This document shows, piece after piece, positions 49,501-57,105 of a stretch of DNA of 64,000 bases (position 1 is its first letter; each line of letters starts with the position of its first letter). The stretch lies in assembly GCA_030141605.1 (NCBI GenBank), contig JAQGDQ010000048.1:186001-250000 (forward strand), in the 5' to 3' direction. A program made the translations under genes and the position numbers. Below the pieces are notes generated by a model. That model was given only the letters and a program-made list of their open reading frames with translations. It searched no databases and was not told the DNA's origin. The DNA comes from Tubiluchus corallicola (lineage: Eukaryota > Priapulida > Priapulimorpha > Priapulimorphida > Tubiluchidae).

Positions 49501-50998
49501 TACAATTAAACAGAAATCATTAGTTCTCACTTAAATCAAATGATGTTCATGGAAACAATTGTGTGTGTTGATAAAGTTAGTTAAGAAAAATGCCAGCAAC
49601 TCACATCGTCTGCACAAATGTCAAATGCTTTGGACGCAGAACCAAAATTTCGGCGTATACGCTCACCAAGACATCTGATCAACTGACGTTCTGCTTGTGC
49701 TTCTTCATCAAGAAAACCTTGTTTTTGAAGAAAGGCAGACCTAAATAAGCAAGTGAAAGCACCCTTTACAACTAAAAGTACATTTAACACTGCAGAGTAT
49801 AGACTGGTTTTACCAGTTTAGTCAAACCTTGTCCTTGAGAACTAACTCTCAATGAAAACTTGGTGCTTAATGATTGATAGATGTCTGGTTCAATTATTTA
49901 TGTTTTCTTAAAATTTTAAGGCAATTATATATGCATCACTATCAGCACAAATGAAATCGGTTTGGCAGACAAATGTTTATAGCGACCTACTCTCACTGAC
50001 ATGCCTTTTCGGAGCTGTCAAGGGGGTACAGAATGAACAGAGTGAGACTTCACATTAGATGCGCTTTAATTTAAATTCAGGAATAATTATTTGGATGTGT
50101 TATATTACTTTTTATCTACTTAATATTTAGGGAATTTAACTTTTGATTTAACATAACCTAATTAAGTCTGGTGATTAAAAACAATGATGCATAATTGTTG
50201 TATTGTAACATTACTTACAAGTTTATGTTCTCAACTTACTTGCTTCGCAAAAATTTCTAACTAGAATTCAACATATGTAATGGATAAAAACAATATTGCA
50301 CAATTTACATGAATTCTCTCAATTGCTCCTAGCCAACCAATATTCACAGTATGACCTAAACCATAACAAAATTTAATCAAAAAAATTAAAAGGAATGTCT
50401 TCGCTACCATTGCTCAACAAAAGATAATGGTGATGGATGAAAAGTCGAAAACTTAAGTCACAATCAAGTGGCTTACATTCTAAAATGAGTTTCAATGGTA
50501 TGATTTATTATAAAATAATAATTATTAGTGAAAAAAAACAAAGATAAAAGTAGTGTCTCATTTAACTGAGTGAAATTCATGGATTCGTTGATTTACAGGC
50601 GTGAAAGCATTGCAAGCTAAAATGTGTGTTGCTTTTTTCATGGTCTCAAAAACTGTTTGTAGTGTGCAAGGATAAGGTACAGCAGTGCAATACTTAGTGA
50701 TAGTAACATTATGGAAGACCAAAACTACCTTAACTAAAATGGTTTTTCTAAATTACCTTTTACCATACTGATACGGACTATAGCTCAAGTCATATTGGCC
50801 TGTCCGACGATCTTGATCGGATGAGGTATGAGGTCTTTCTCTCCCAGGAACATTATCTGATGTCTGTGGTCTACTTTCAGCCATGCTTGACTGTGGACGC
50901 TCTTGGGCACTTATAGGCACAATAGGCTCAGGTGACATCCCTCCAGGAGTACGTGAATTCCCGCCTTCAACAGCTAAAGCACCCCCTTGGTTTGCCAT
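22715..50998 (-). CDS. EFCAB6-like: EF-hand repeat protein, EFCAB6-like; 20 coding exons, 1068 aa if fully spliced
   Basis: The predicted product is a large protein made of repeated paired helices with EF-hand loops, most like EFCAB6, a protein of ciliary and sperm axonemal doublet microtubules. Coding exons in transcript order are listed separately; they join to 3207 nt with one stop. Residues 1-81 are a low-complexity Pro/Ser/Thr-rich head. EF-hand-like units follow at about 82-184, 224-327, 440-615, 616-700 and 888-1068, with linkers rich in Lys, Pro and Ser. Many loops keep Asp at position 1 and Gly at 6 but lack Glu at 12, so strong calcium binding is doubtful for most. Human EFCAB6 is longer (about 1500 aa). 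Donors of exons 4 and 7 are weak. The family call rests on domain layout and similarity recalled from sequence, not on a search. Confidence 0.8.
23000..25516. other. Intron 19 of the EF-hand gene
   Basis: AT-rich sequence with a (TA)n tract at 24615-24664. No nested gene was recognised. Confidence 0.6.
24615..24664. repeat. (TA)n microsatellite
   Basis: An uninterrupted TA dinucleotide tract of about 50 bases within an intron. Confidence 0.95.
25517..25698 (-). CDS. EF-hand gene coding exon 19
   Basis: This exon encodes about residues 914-974, with the helix-loop stretch LYKHDALEKGRVHYCNLVR, an EF-hand-like unit with a degenerate loop. It enters in phase 1 and leaves in phase 0. Confidence 0.88.
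25935..26060. repeat. (GAAT)n-type microsatellite
   Basis: Degenerate tetranucleotide repeats (gaatgaatgaat, gagtaaatgaat, aacaaacgaa). The Phe/His/Ser-rich minus-strand ORF across it is an artefact. Confidence 0.9.
26126..26203 (-). CDS. EF-hand gene coding exon 18
   Basis: This exon encodes about residues 888-913 (WKKVYKVCRRADTDDKSTL), the first half of the EF-hand unit completed by exon 19. It enters and leaves in phase 1. Confidence 0.85.
27196..27244 (-). CDS. EF-hand gene coding exon 17 (49 nt)
   Basis: A micro-sized exon encoding AVIDILNKQLHMLMNK. The acceptor is tttatag and the donor gtgagg. Its phases (0 in, 1 out) are exactly those needed to join exons 16 and 18, which is the main support for so short an exon. 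Confidence 0.75.
27831..27980 (-). CDS. EF-hand gene coding exon 16
   Basis: This exon encodes about residues 822-871, a Ser/Lys-rich linker with no EF-hand. Both boundaries are phase 0, so the exon could be skipped without changing frame. Confidence 0.85.
27981..32255. other. Intron 15 of the EF-hand gene (4.3 kb)
   Basis: No nested gene was recognised. It holds (TTTAG)n repeats at 29890-29915, a G run of about 16 at 29978-29993, a possible single transposon end near 30440-30490 (cggcgcctactgta), a (TA)n tract at 31161-31184 and a CT-rich tract at 31625-31680. Confidence 0.55.
32256..32468 (-). CDS. EF-hand gene coding exon 15
   Basis: This exon encodes about residues 751-821, a highly charged linker (KVEEVTERKTFVPTRRSAS, then EKREEEERP). 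Both boundaries are phase 0. Confidence 0.88.
33007..33210 (-). CDS. EF-hand gene coding exon 14
   Basis: This exon encodes about residues 683-750. It starts with a degenerate EF-hand half (PINAYGNLDYKQFLNKYL) that pairs with exon 13, followed by a Ser/Gly/Asp-rich linker. The donor is gtgagt and both boundaries are phase 0. Confidence 0.88.
34318..34518 (-). CDS. EF-hand gene coding exon 13
   Basis: This exon encodes about residues 616-682, with helix-loop-helix CRKSDYAKLGVVSKSDLKK. The loop keeps Asp and Gly but is otherwise degenerate. Donor gttaaa is weak, but the frame continues correctly into exon 14. Confidence 0.85.
35385..35495 (-). repeat. Possible tRNA-derived SINE remnant
   Basis: On the minus strand a B-box-like ggttcaaattc lies inside aaggtccctggttcaaattc, preceded by a tRNA-arm-like stretch. 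The A box is not clear and no flanking duplication was defined, so this is tentative. Confidence 0.35.
36059..36548. mobile_element. pogo/Tigger-like non-autonomous DNA transposon (490 bp)
   Basis: The left end is cagtgttccctcgctacttt and the right end, inverted, is cagtgttccctcacttatcg; the first 13 bases are identical. Both are flanked by TA (36057-36058 and 36549-36550), the Tc1/mariner-superfamily target duplication. CGCGGATT/ATCGCGG-type words inside each end resemble Tigger termini. No transposase was seen. It sits in the intron between exons 12 and 13 of the EF-hand gene. Confidence 0.8.
36958..37149 (-). CDS. EF-hand gene coding exon 12
   Basis: This exon encodes about residues 552-615, a full EF-hand pair: FDKGWHGWVRVTDFRRIL and IKDRSKRGFIDYSTFIEEM. 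Both loops have Asp1 and Gly6, but position 12 is Asp or Thr. The donor gtttgg is weak. Confidence 0.9.
37348..37516 (-). CDS. EF-hand gene coding exon 11
   Basis: This exon encodes about residues 495-551. It begins with the second half of the EF-hand pair opened in exon 10 (VKDGKINYYETLLALR) and then the next helix (EVREKLKELF). It enters in phase 2 and leaves in phase 0 at gtaagt. Confidence 0.9.
39150..39305 (-). CDS. EF-hand gene coding exon 10
   Basis: This exon encodes about residues 443-494, with the EF-hand unit FQRYDFAHDGMLSIKGVHRI. The loop has Asp, Asp and Gly in place but Gly at position 12. Phases are 2 in and 2 out. Confidence 0.9.
39443..39594 (-). CDS. EF-hand gene coding exon 9
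   Basis: This exon encodes about residues 393-442, a linker ending in a charged helix (EDHWQRKILKRLR). It enters in phase 0 and leaves in phase 2. Confidence 0.87.
40398..40550. repeat. (TATC)n/(TA)n microsatellite
   Basis: Mixed tatc and ta repeats in the intron between exons 8 and 9. Confidence 0.9.
40615..40701 (-). CDS. EF-hand gene coding exon 8
   Basis: This exon encodes 29 residues (about 364-392), a Pro/Trp-containing linker (PLPWPPETMKMVPGQREF). Both boundaries are phase 0, so it is skippable in frame. Confidence 0.8.
40998..41374. mobile_element. hAT-like MITE (377 bp) with 8-bp target duplication
   Basis: The left end is taggggtgagcat and the right end is its exact inverse, atgctcaccccta. 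Inside each end are attcgaa-rich stretches. The flanks are ctcacagg (40990-40997) and cttacagg (41375-41382), 7 of 8 identical, the 8-bp signature of hAT elements. No coding content. It lies in the intron between exons 7 and 8 of the EF-hand gene. Confidence 0.85.
41470..42135. repeat. Degenerate tandem repeat, units of about 130-170 bp
   Basis: A block with (c)tctt(a)gggctctta near its start, then ttaggtatcatggga, aaaactgggactcct and caagataggcgcc, recurs at about 41480, 41620, 41755 and 42000 with divergence. The last unit carries ccacaatttttggt, which recurs in opposite orientation near 45485, so the family is also dispersed. Confidence 0.6.
43256..43474 (-). CDS. EF-hand gene coding exon 7 (7'), with optional read-through terminus
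   Basis: If the donor gtgggt at 43366-43361 is used, the exon is 43367-43474, encodes a Pro/Lys-rich linker (residues 328-363, ending IPPEIEHEMS) and joins exon 8 in phase 0. If not, the frame stays open to a TGA at 43256-43258, adding 36 residues (start VGSHSCKAHMLSEKGVKNF) of coding-like, GC-rich sequence and giving a truncated protein. Both are compatible with the sequence. No canonical AATAAA was seen just downstream. Confidence 0.65.
   Translation of the reverse strand, partial: AKIAPTREKQVPRPGSPPPATSGGKRIPPEIEHEMSVGSHSCKAHMLSEKGVKNFTPVQCECVEKYLSAISP
43875..44051 (-). CDS. EF-hand gene coding exon 6 (duplicate of exon 3)
   Basis: This exon encodes 59 residues (about 269-327). With the end of exon 5 it forms the most canonical loop in the protein, D-R-D-G-S-G-K-I-T, lacking only the acidic residue at position 12 (Arg). 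The second half, LLMDLDPQHSNFVHKQRF, aligns with LVVTLDPQNTNHISKQRF in exon 3. Phases 0/0, as in exon 3. Confidence 0.9.
45390..45540 (-). repeat. Dispersed repeat, inverted copy of the 42.0-kb unit
   Basis: accaaaaattgtggccctag at about 45487 is the inverse of the matching segment near 42045-42060 (tagctacagccacaatttttggt), and similarity extends over the neighbouring cagttttt and tcctccta words. This is an interspersed repeat in the intron between exons 5 and 6. Confidence 0.55.
46304..46381 (-). other. Candidate 78-nt cassette exon between exons 5 and 6
   Basis: The segment is open, a multiple of three, bounded by ctgcag and gtaaaa, and fits phase 0/0 between exons 5 and 6. It would insert 26 residues, a hydrophobic run then EKAIENYTDDNVVIML, into the EF-hand loop. 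The hydrophobic start argues against it, so I leave it out of the main model. Confidence 0.25.
46620..46752 (-). CDS. EF-hand gene coding exon 5 (duplicate of exon 2)
   Basis: This exon encodes about residues 224-268. HQLGQRIRSKYGSASFAFDV aligns with RCLGERIRRNFGSASKAFDI of exon 2, and both exons enter with one base of a split codon and leave in phase 0. It can therefore follow exon 4 (through its weak donor) or exon 1, but not exon 3. Confidence 0.88.
47251..47376 (-). CDS. EF-hand gene coding exon 4, possible alternative last exon
   Basis: After acceptor ttgtag the frame reads FYIQNRQAAPKPMSPHRVAS, then on to KKEQDTYGPTLPTAK. A weak donor gtatta after 47258 lies in phase 2 and would join exon 5 correctly (39 codons plus 2 nt). 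Without it, the next codon is Tyr followed by TAA at 47251-47253, which overlaps an AATAAA on the minus strand (47246-47251). This looks like a switch between a short protein of about 225 aa and the long form. Confidence 0.7.
   Translation of the reverse strand, partial: GFYIQNRQAAPKPMSPHRVASPRDAKKEQDTYGPTLPTAKY
47796..47969 (-). CDS. EF-hand gene coding exon 3
   Basis: This exon encodes 58 residues (127-184): the end of one EF-hand-like loop (GTRSAITRMRFTEFV) and the next (LDPQNTNHISKQRFLELFG). It duplicates exon 6. Phases 0/0, donor gtaagt. Confidence 0.9.
49357..49448. repeat. Small foldback repeat of the CCCGGTTTCATAAAGC type
   Basis: gggcccggtttcataaagct at 49357-49376 is mirrored imperfectly by gctttgtgaaacaaa at 49431-49445, giving a hairpin of about 90 bases with taacttaa words between. 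It lies in the intron between exons 2 and 3. Confidence 0.55.
49605..49740 (-). CDS. EF-hand gene coding exon 2
   Basis: This exon encodes about residues 81-126: a Gln/Glu-rich helix (LQKQGFLDEEAQAERQLI) then LGERIRRNFGSASKAFDI leading into an EF-hand loop whose second half is in exon 3. Acceptor tatttag, donor gtgagt. Confidence 0.9.
50757..50998 (-). CDS. EF-hand gene coding exon 1
   Basis: This exon encodes residues 1-80 plus two bases of a split Arg codon. It starts MANQGGALAVEGG and is Pro/Ser/Arg-rich with repeated RPQTS/RPHTS words, ending YSPYQYGKR, with no domain. The ATG is 10 bases inside an exon that seems to start at 51008 (acceptor aaacag). Upstream coding cannot be excluded but none was seen. 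Confidence 0.85.
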
Positions 50999-51008
50999 GT
51001 TGTCCGCA

Positions 51009-53225
51009 CTGTTTACATGAGCATTACGTTAACACTGCTGTGCATAACTAATAAAAAAGAAAACTTGTAGGTTTTGCTAAGTGAAATGTGCTTAATCACA
51101 AACATTTGTAGTAGTCAGTAAAAAATAATAAATAAAAATTAACTAAAAATAATTTAACAAACTTTGACAATAAAATTCAATTAAAATTCCAGGTCAACAC
51201 TATTGAACATTGCTCATCATATTCCTATTGCCCAGTAAAGCTGCCCTTGCCATTTTGTTATCTGCAGAATCTTCTAACACCTAGTTTGAAATCCAAGGCC
51301 AATTTTTCCAGTTGGGGAAAGAATTTTCAAAATAAGATTAAAAATGAAGTTGAAGTGCCATGTATCGAATCTGGGCAAGGGAGCAGAAGAGTTCACCATA
51401 GTATAAGCTTTAAACATTAAGCCTGGCTAGTAAATGGATAGTTAACTACTAAGAAAGTAGTTTTTGACGATTTAGTCTGCCACACTTTCCCAGTTATGTA
51501 TCTTGTTCATGGAGGAAGCATGTAACTAAATATGGAACTAATGCGCCTGTACATAAATGACACAAAAGCAGATTTAATTCTGTCAATTTCAGATTTAATA
51601 ACGTGAAGATATTAGTAGTGTTGAAACTAAAAACTCGACTGGCAAAGATGTTTTAGTTTCAACTTGGATACAATAGAATCCACTTAATAAATACACAGAT
51701 AATAAATCCAGCCCTTTATTGTGACCACTATTCCTGGAATGGAACTGTATTATACTTTAACCAAGTAAAATCTGCCATTTATTAAATCGAAACTTTGCTT
51801 TATAAATCCATTTTGTGCACTGTGAAGAGAACAAAATTGTAACGTAGACTACACAGTGACGCTGTCCAGGATTTAACTTGAACTAGATCAGCATCTTTGT
51901 TCTAAGTACTTTTTACAACTTTACATGACTGTGGTAATGAAGATGATGAAGCAGGAATTACTGTATTAGTTGCTGAAATACGACATGCACTGGAAACACT
52001 GTACTGTGAACTGCAGAACAGTGACTATTTAGAAACGCTATATTTCACCAAACTCAAGCAAGACATTCAATCGAATCTTTGAAAAACTTGCACACTAAAG
52101 CATACCACAATGAACATGTTTCAGCTTTAAACTTATCTACATATAACATAATGGTCTGCAATTGCATATTCATGTTGCATACGTAATTAGGTTAAACTAA
52201 AATCCCGATTCTAACTGAAAAACTGTTGTGCGCGATATTAAAGTGAAATGTATTGCAGTGAAGTGAAAATTTACACAGTTGCAAGTGTGCTCTGCAGGTT
52301 GCACATGTCTTTAAGCAAATTATGCTAATGTGATGTGAAGGCTTACTGTGAATGGCCATGGGTGCACTTTTAGTTTTATCAAGACTCTTAAAAATTTCTT
52401 CTGCTTAATTTCATAGAATCGTTATTTCAAAGCTAAACAAAGATGCACATGATAATTAGATCTATATAGCTAATGATGATGATGATTGTGGCATGATTAA
52501 TCTTTTATTCTAAAATATATGTTTACATAAATGGGCCTCTTATTGCAGACGAAGATTATTTAACTTAAATACTTATACATTAATATATATATATACATTG
52601 ACACATTAATGATACAACGTTAATAGCTATTACTAAGACTGCCAAAAATTTTACAACTTGCCACTATTAAAATTATTACGCAATATGCCAAATCGCTAAT
52701 TAGCCTTGAGCTGATATTCATAACAATGATTATAGAGAATATGGGCATCTATGTGAGCACATCTATGCCAAGTTTGCGTATATGAGCTGCATCATTGATA
52801 GTACAGAATAATTTCTGTACAATAATATTAATAAAATGAACTAATCTTATCTTGCAGATCAATTATACATTTAGATATTATTACATAAATTATGTCAATA
52901 ATAAAATTTCCCTTTAAGATATAAATTTACATAGGCGTCAACCAAATAGAGTGAAATTAGTTTGAATTAAAATTAACAGAGTTGAGTTAATTATGCCTAC
53001 ATCAGAACATGCAGTTGTAATTAATATCATTCAATCTAGGTAATAATGCCTGCACTAAGCACACTTACTTTTCCTTAAAAGTAAGAAATGATAATAAGAC
53101 CTATACATTTACATCTTTGCTACAATTTGAACCCTGACCCACGCTCTGGATTCTGATTCAAACAATCATTATGATGGCGCAGTCACAATAAATTCCTCTA
53201 CCTAATATTAAAAAACGTTTGATAC
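51009..53225. other. Likely first intron of the EF-hand gene
   Basis: This intron is inferred from an acceptor at 51009-51010 (minus strand) and a donor gtatca at 53225-53220. No other exon was recognised. 51660-51800 contains cacttaataaat-type words of the sort seen in decayed Tigger-like elements, but I could not define ends. Confidence 0.45.
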
Positions 53226-53580
53226 CTGTTACAAACTGGCAGCTTAAAACGCAAACAAACGAATTTATCCCACGCGCGGCTGTCCTTTGTAATAAAAGGT
53301 TCAGCGCGGTAGAATGATAAACCTAAAATTAACACGTGCAATGGCGATTTGTTTACGACAGCAACTATGTCGTTTTAGTAACTCCTAGCAACCAACGCGT
53401 TTCGCCTAGTTGCTAAGAAGCAGCTGCCTTTTGCGCTAGCGGGAAAGAGGATCCAGCATTGCAGCGGCTCCAACGTACGGACTTGGAAACGTTTCAACCT
53501 ACTGATGACCAGTTGTTAATTCCGGTACCCAGTCGTGCAGCTAGCCCGGGACGGCTCTTGAGCCTGACCATCCAACCCGC
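53226..53580. promoter_or_regulatory. Probable divergent promoter, with minus-strand 5' UTR exon
   Basis: This is among the most GC-rich non-repeat sequences in the window, with several CpG-containing words (acgcgcggctg, accaacgcgtttcgcc, gctagcgggaaag). It precedes the minus-strand EF-hand gene and faces the plus-strand membrane-protein gene. A minus-strand donor after gtaacag (53226) suggests a non-coding first exon here. Transcription starts are inferred, not seen. Confidence 0.5.
53378..53392. promoter_or_regulatory. RFX X-box-like site
   Basis: gtaactcctagcaac fits the RFX X-box pattern GTNRCC-N(0-3)-RGYAAC with one mismatch (T for C at the sixth base) and spacing of three. RFX factors drive ciliary genes, which fits the EFCAB6-like gene. 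A further half-site gttgct lies at about 53410. Confidence 0.5.
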
Positions 53581-56500
53581 TGCAAATTAAATCCTTATGT
53601 AGGAACATTTTAGAATAGTAAAATTTAGCAGTGCTGCCTCGTGAAGTCAATAAAAGAAACTACTACTGTATCACCTATATATTGTCGAGATATCAATTTA
53701 TCATCAAAGGGCTTGCCTTGCATAATTCGTAATTAACTTTGAATCTCAAACTGACTGAAAGTTTCCATTTGTAGGCTTCATTAGCCAAAAGCTCTTTCTT
53801 AAGTTTTCAATCTGCGATATTGGTATTATTAAGGCAGCCAAGTCGCGTACTCCTATTCTACATGCCGACTTTTTTCGTAGTATCAGCAGGGTGATGGGCG
53901 ATTCTATTTCGGGCAAAAGAAAGGAATATTTTATTTCACTGTGATCACATTTTGTGCAAAGTTTAGCTCGTGGAAAATCAGGGGAAATATTTAAGGGGTA
54001 TAATTACATTATCAAAGCAGATTGGACTGAATGGCCTGAAAATTCATGCTACCTCAATACATCCAAATACACTTGGAGCTAAAAGCTGAAAGAGAGTGGT
54101 TATATAGAGACTAAGATGATCCCAGAATGTGTCACTAATCAATACTCAAAAGACAAAAATTAAGAATGTGGCTCACTGTAAGGCAGTGCCAATATATGTT
54201 GAAGCACTTCAGTTTCATCTTGATCTTGATTACATTGACCTTTTATAATTATATTTGAGTTTCCATTCATACTCTTGATCAAGTTTACATGGCTGTATGT
54301 GATGTCTGAGACTGTTCATTAAACGTGGAGAATAAAAGAGCTTCTCTATTAATTCAGCAAAAATTTGTTGCTATAAAAAATTGTTCCATACTGTTACTTA
54401 TTGTTTTCAGCACGGGCCAATTAAGAAGTTATGTTACATTCTGTATTGAACACAAAATCACGGTAAAGGTAATAATGAATAATAATACTGCTATCTGTAG
54501 TGAATACGACTAAATCAAAGCGAATGAATGGTCCTATTACATTATTTACATGCATATTTTTCCTTCATAATTACTGTGCATCGTTCAAATTATAATCAGT
54601 AATACAATATGAACAACCCTACTTGCATTAAATGGTGCTTGAGACTTTATTTTTAGCAAAAAACTAGCTTGGAAATTATTGTTTTATTTTATTTTAATGC
54701 CCCTTTTGTAATAGCGCTTTTACAAATTTTAGCAAAGGCTTCAGTGTCAGAGCGCCGTCGTTACAGTAGAGCTTCTCGTAAGAATAAAAAAACACGGCGT
54801 ATGTTAAACGACATTCACAGTCTTTGCAAAATTGCTCGCGGTCGTGGTGGTCGGTCATACTCATATCTGTGTGTTGCAGGCCATTTAATAAAAAAGTAAG
54901 AACTATTAGAATAATCAGCGATTGTCCACAACTCACAAGTGTCTGAGAAAGTTTATTAAACTTGTGGTGAATTTGTATTAAAACCTTTCGAGTTTAACTG
55001 ACTGTTATAGATTGACCAATTGTTCCGTTGCATCGTCAAAGTAAAGGTGGCCGCTTTGGTTTAATACTACTTACTAGTAAACTTATCAAACATTTGACGT
55101 AAAAATGAGTAGCAGTTATCCAAGGGGAAATTATGTCTCAGAAAGTTTTGTCTTTGTGGTTATTAAAATCAAATTATCAAAAAATTAAGACAACAAAATG
55201 TAAAATAAAAAGTTAACTGTACCGGTAATTTTTGGGAACAACTGAGATTTCCTGTGCTGATATTGCATTTCACAGTGCTTTATGCATGTAAATATGTTCT
55301 TTTGTACACAAGAAAAAAGCTCAGTAGCACAGAGAAGTGCTTAATTTTCAATATTTCAATAACTGTAATACCCTTTAGTGTAACATAGATCATGAGACTC
55401 ATGAATGCTACTATACTGTTGAGAGTAGTACTACTAATTGTGCTACTGTTGGTACTGATGACCAAGGAAGCTAGGCACTTTGTAAAGTTGTGTGCGAGCT
55501 TTCAGAATGCGTGTGACGCATATCTGATGCATGATAGTTGGCAGGTCTGTGCTTGCCTACATTGTCCAAGTGCCATTGTGACTGTGACATTTATCACTTA
55601 AAAGAAAGGCTGCTGGAAATGTAGGTTTATTTGGATGCTCATAGAAAATGTTACAAAGATTTAAGAATACAGTGCAATAAGCGGCACATCTAATTGCCAT
55701 AGGTTAGTAAAACCACTTTATTGCACGGTGCCTTGCAATTTCATTGCTCCTTTTCATCTTATCCAAGATGAGCACTGTAATTTTTCAGCATGTGCAAGAG
55801 CAGCTCTCTTTGTCAAATGATAAAGTATAACACTGCTTATTTTGACCATCTAATAAGGTTGGGACATGCCTCCAAAATGAACTGAAGCTACATTAGCGGC
55901 CGGCGGCTTATAGAGCTCACCCACAGACGCATTGCAGATGGCATTTATTATTTCACAACTCACTGTACCTATTGCTCCGTACTTGTTGCCACCGTATCTG
56001 TTACCTTGTATTCCGGCCATTGTCCCTTTGTAGGCCATTCCGTGTGACTGAGTTTACTGTGCCAGCATTTTTTAATTCTTGCAGTTGCAAATGATGACTG
56101 CATCAAAGAGGTGCAGAAAAATTAAAAGTGAAACTTTCTGAGGTCATGAAATGTAGTAGACTGGCTTTGTTTGCCCTGCTTTGAGCTGCAAGTCCCAAGT
56201 TCTACAGTGGAACTTTCAGTTTATAAATTTAGTCAAAGATGAACACTTTACTAGCAATGCTGCTGAAATAAACATATTATAAGAAGAGACTCAAATAGGA
56301 TGGCTCTATGATTTTAGTGAGTTGATTACAAAGATTTAACATTTTTATTTTGCCAACTTGTCGTCAGATAAACGTAGTTTTTGCAGTGCTTTTCCTGCAT
56401 TGCAACATAAAAACCGAGATAATTCATCTGGTATCACATCGCTATTTGCAACACATGGTATAATAATAGTTTAGAAATACTGAAAACCTTAATAAACAAA

Positions 56501-57105
56501 TCATTCTTAAATTTGAAAATTTTCAAACTTTAACCTGACTTAAATTGGCTGACTGTAAAGAATTCTATGTTTCCTTTATAGATATGTTTAAATGGGCATT
56601 ACGCCTGCTAAGTCATGTTATTCAAAAGCAGTTGTTAGGCAAATTTAATTTTGTGTAGCAGTTCATAATGCTGTGCATTTTTTTATAATAAATTATGTCC
56701 TGAATAAATTAATGAATAGCATCAGAGTGACAGCGGCCATTAGAACATCGGTTGTGGAATGCTAACCTGTGAAAATGTACAGCAGTAACTCATTAAACTA
56801 AGCAGTAAGAGTGTGTGCTATGCAGATCCAGTTTCGCACAGCCTGGGCACACATTTCGAAAAGCTATGTGGTCCTTGTGCAGATGTTGTAGCCCTTACTT
56901 TACTAAAATTTGTAAACATTCTTTTTGTATTGTGGTTCTTTTGGTTCCAATAACTACAAGTTTTAAAACAGAATTCACAGTATGTTCATATTTAGCTTTA
57001 GAATTTAGGAATTACTTCTAGTTTTCATTAGGAAACTTGAAGCTCTACATAATAATGATAATTATAATAATCTATACAATAACTATTAAAATTGAATCTT
57101 TTCAG
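53581..57105. other. Intergenic or 5' intron region with two unproven ORFs
   Basis: Two stretches look coding but are unsupported. At 54736-54862 (plus), after an AG, a basic segment reads VSERRRYSRASRKNKKTRR; no good donor follows. At 55850-56038 (minus) a 62-aa ORF from ATG to stop has Gly/Tyr-rich then IINAICNASVGELYKPPAA; I do not recognise it. The rest shows no exon. Confidence 0.4.
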
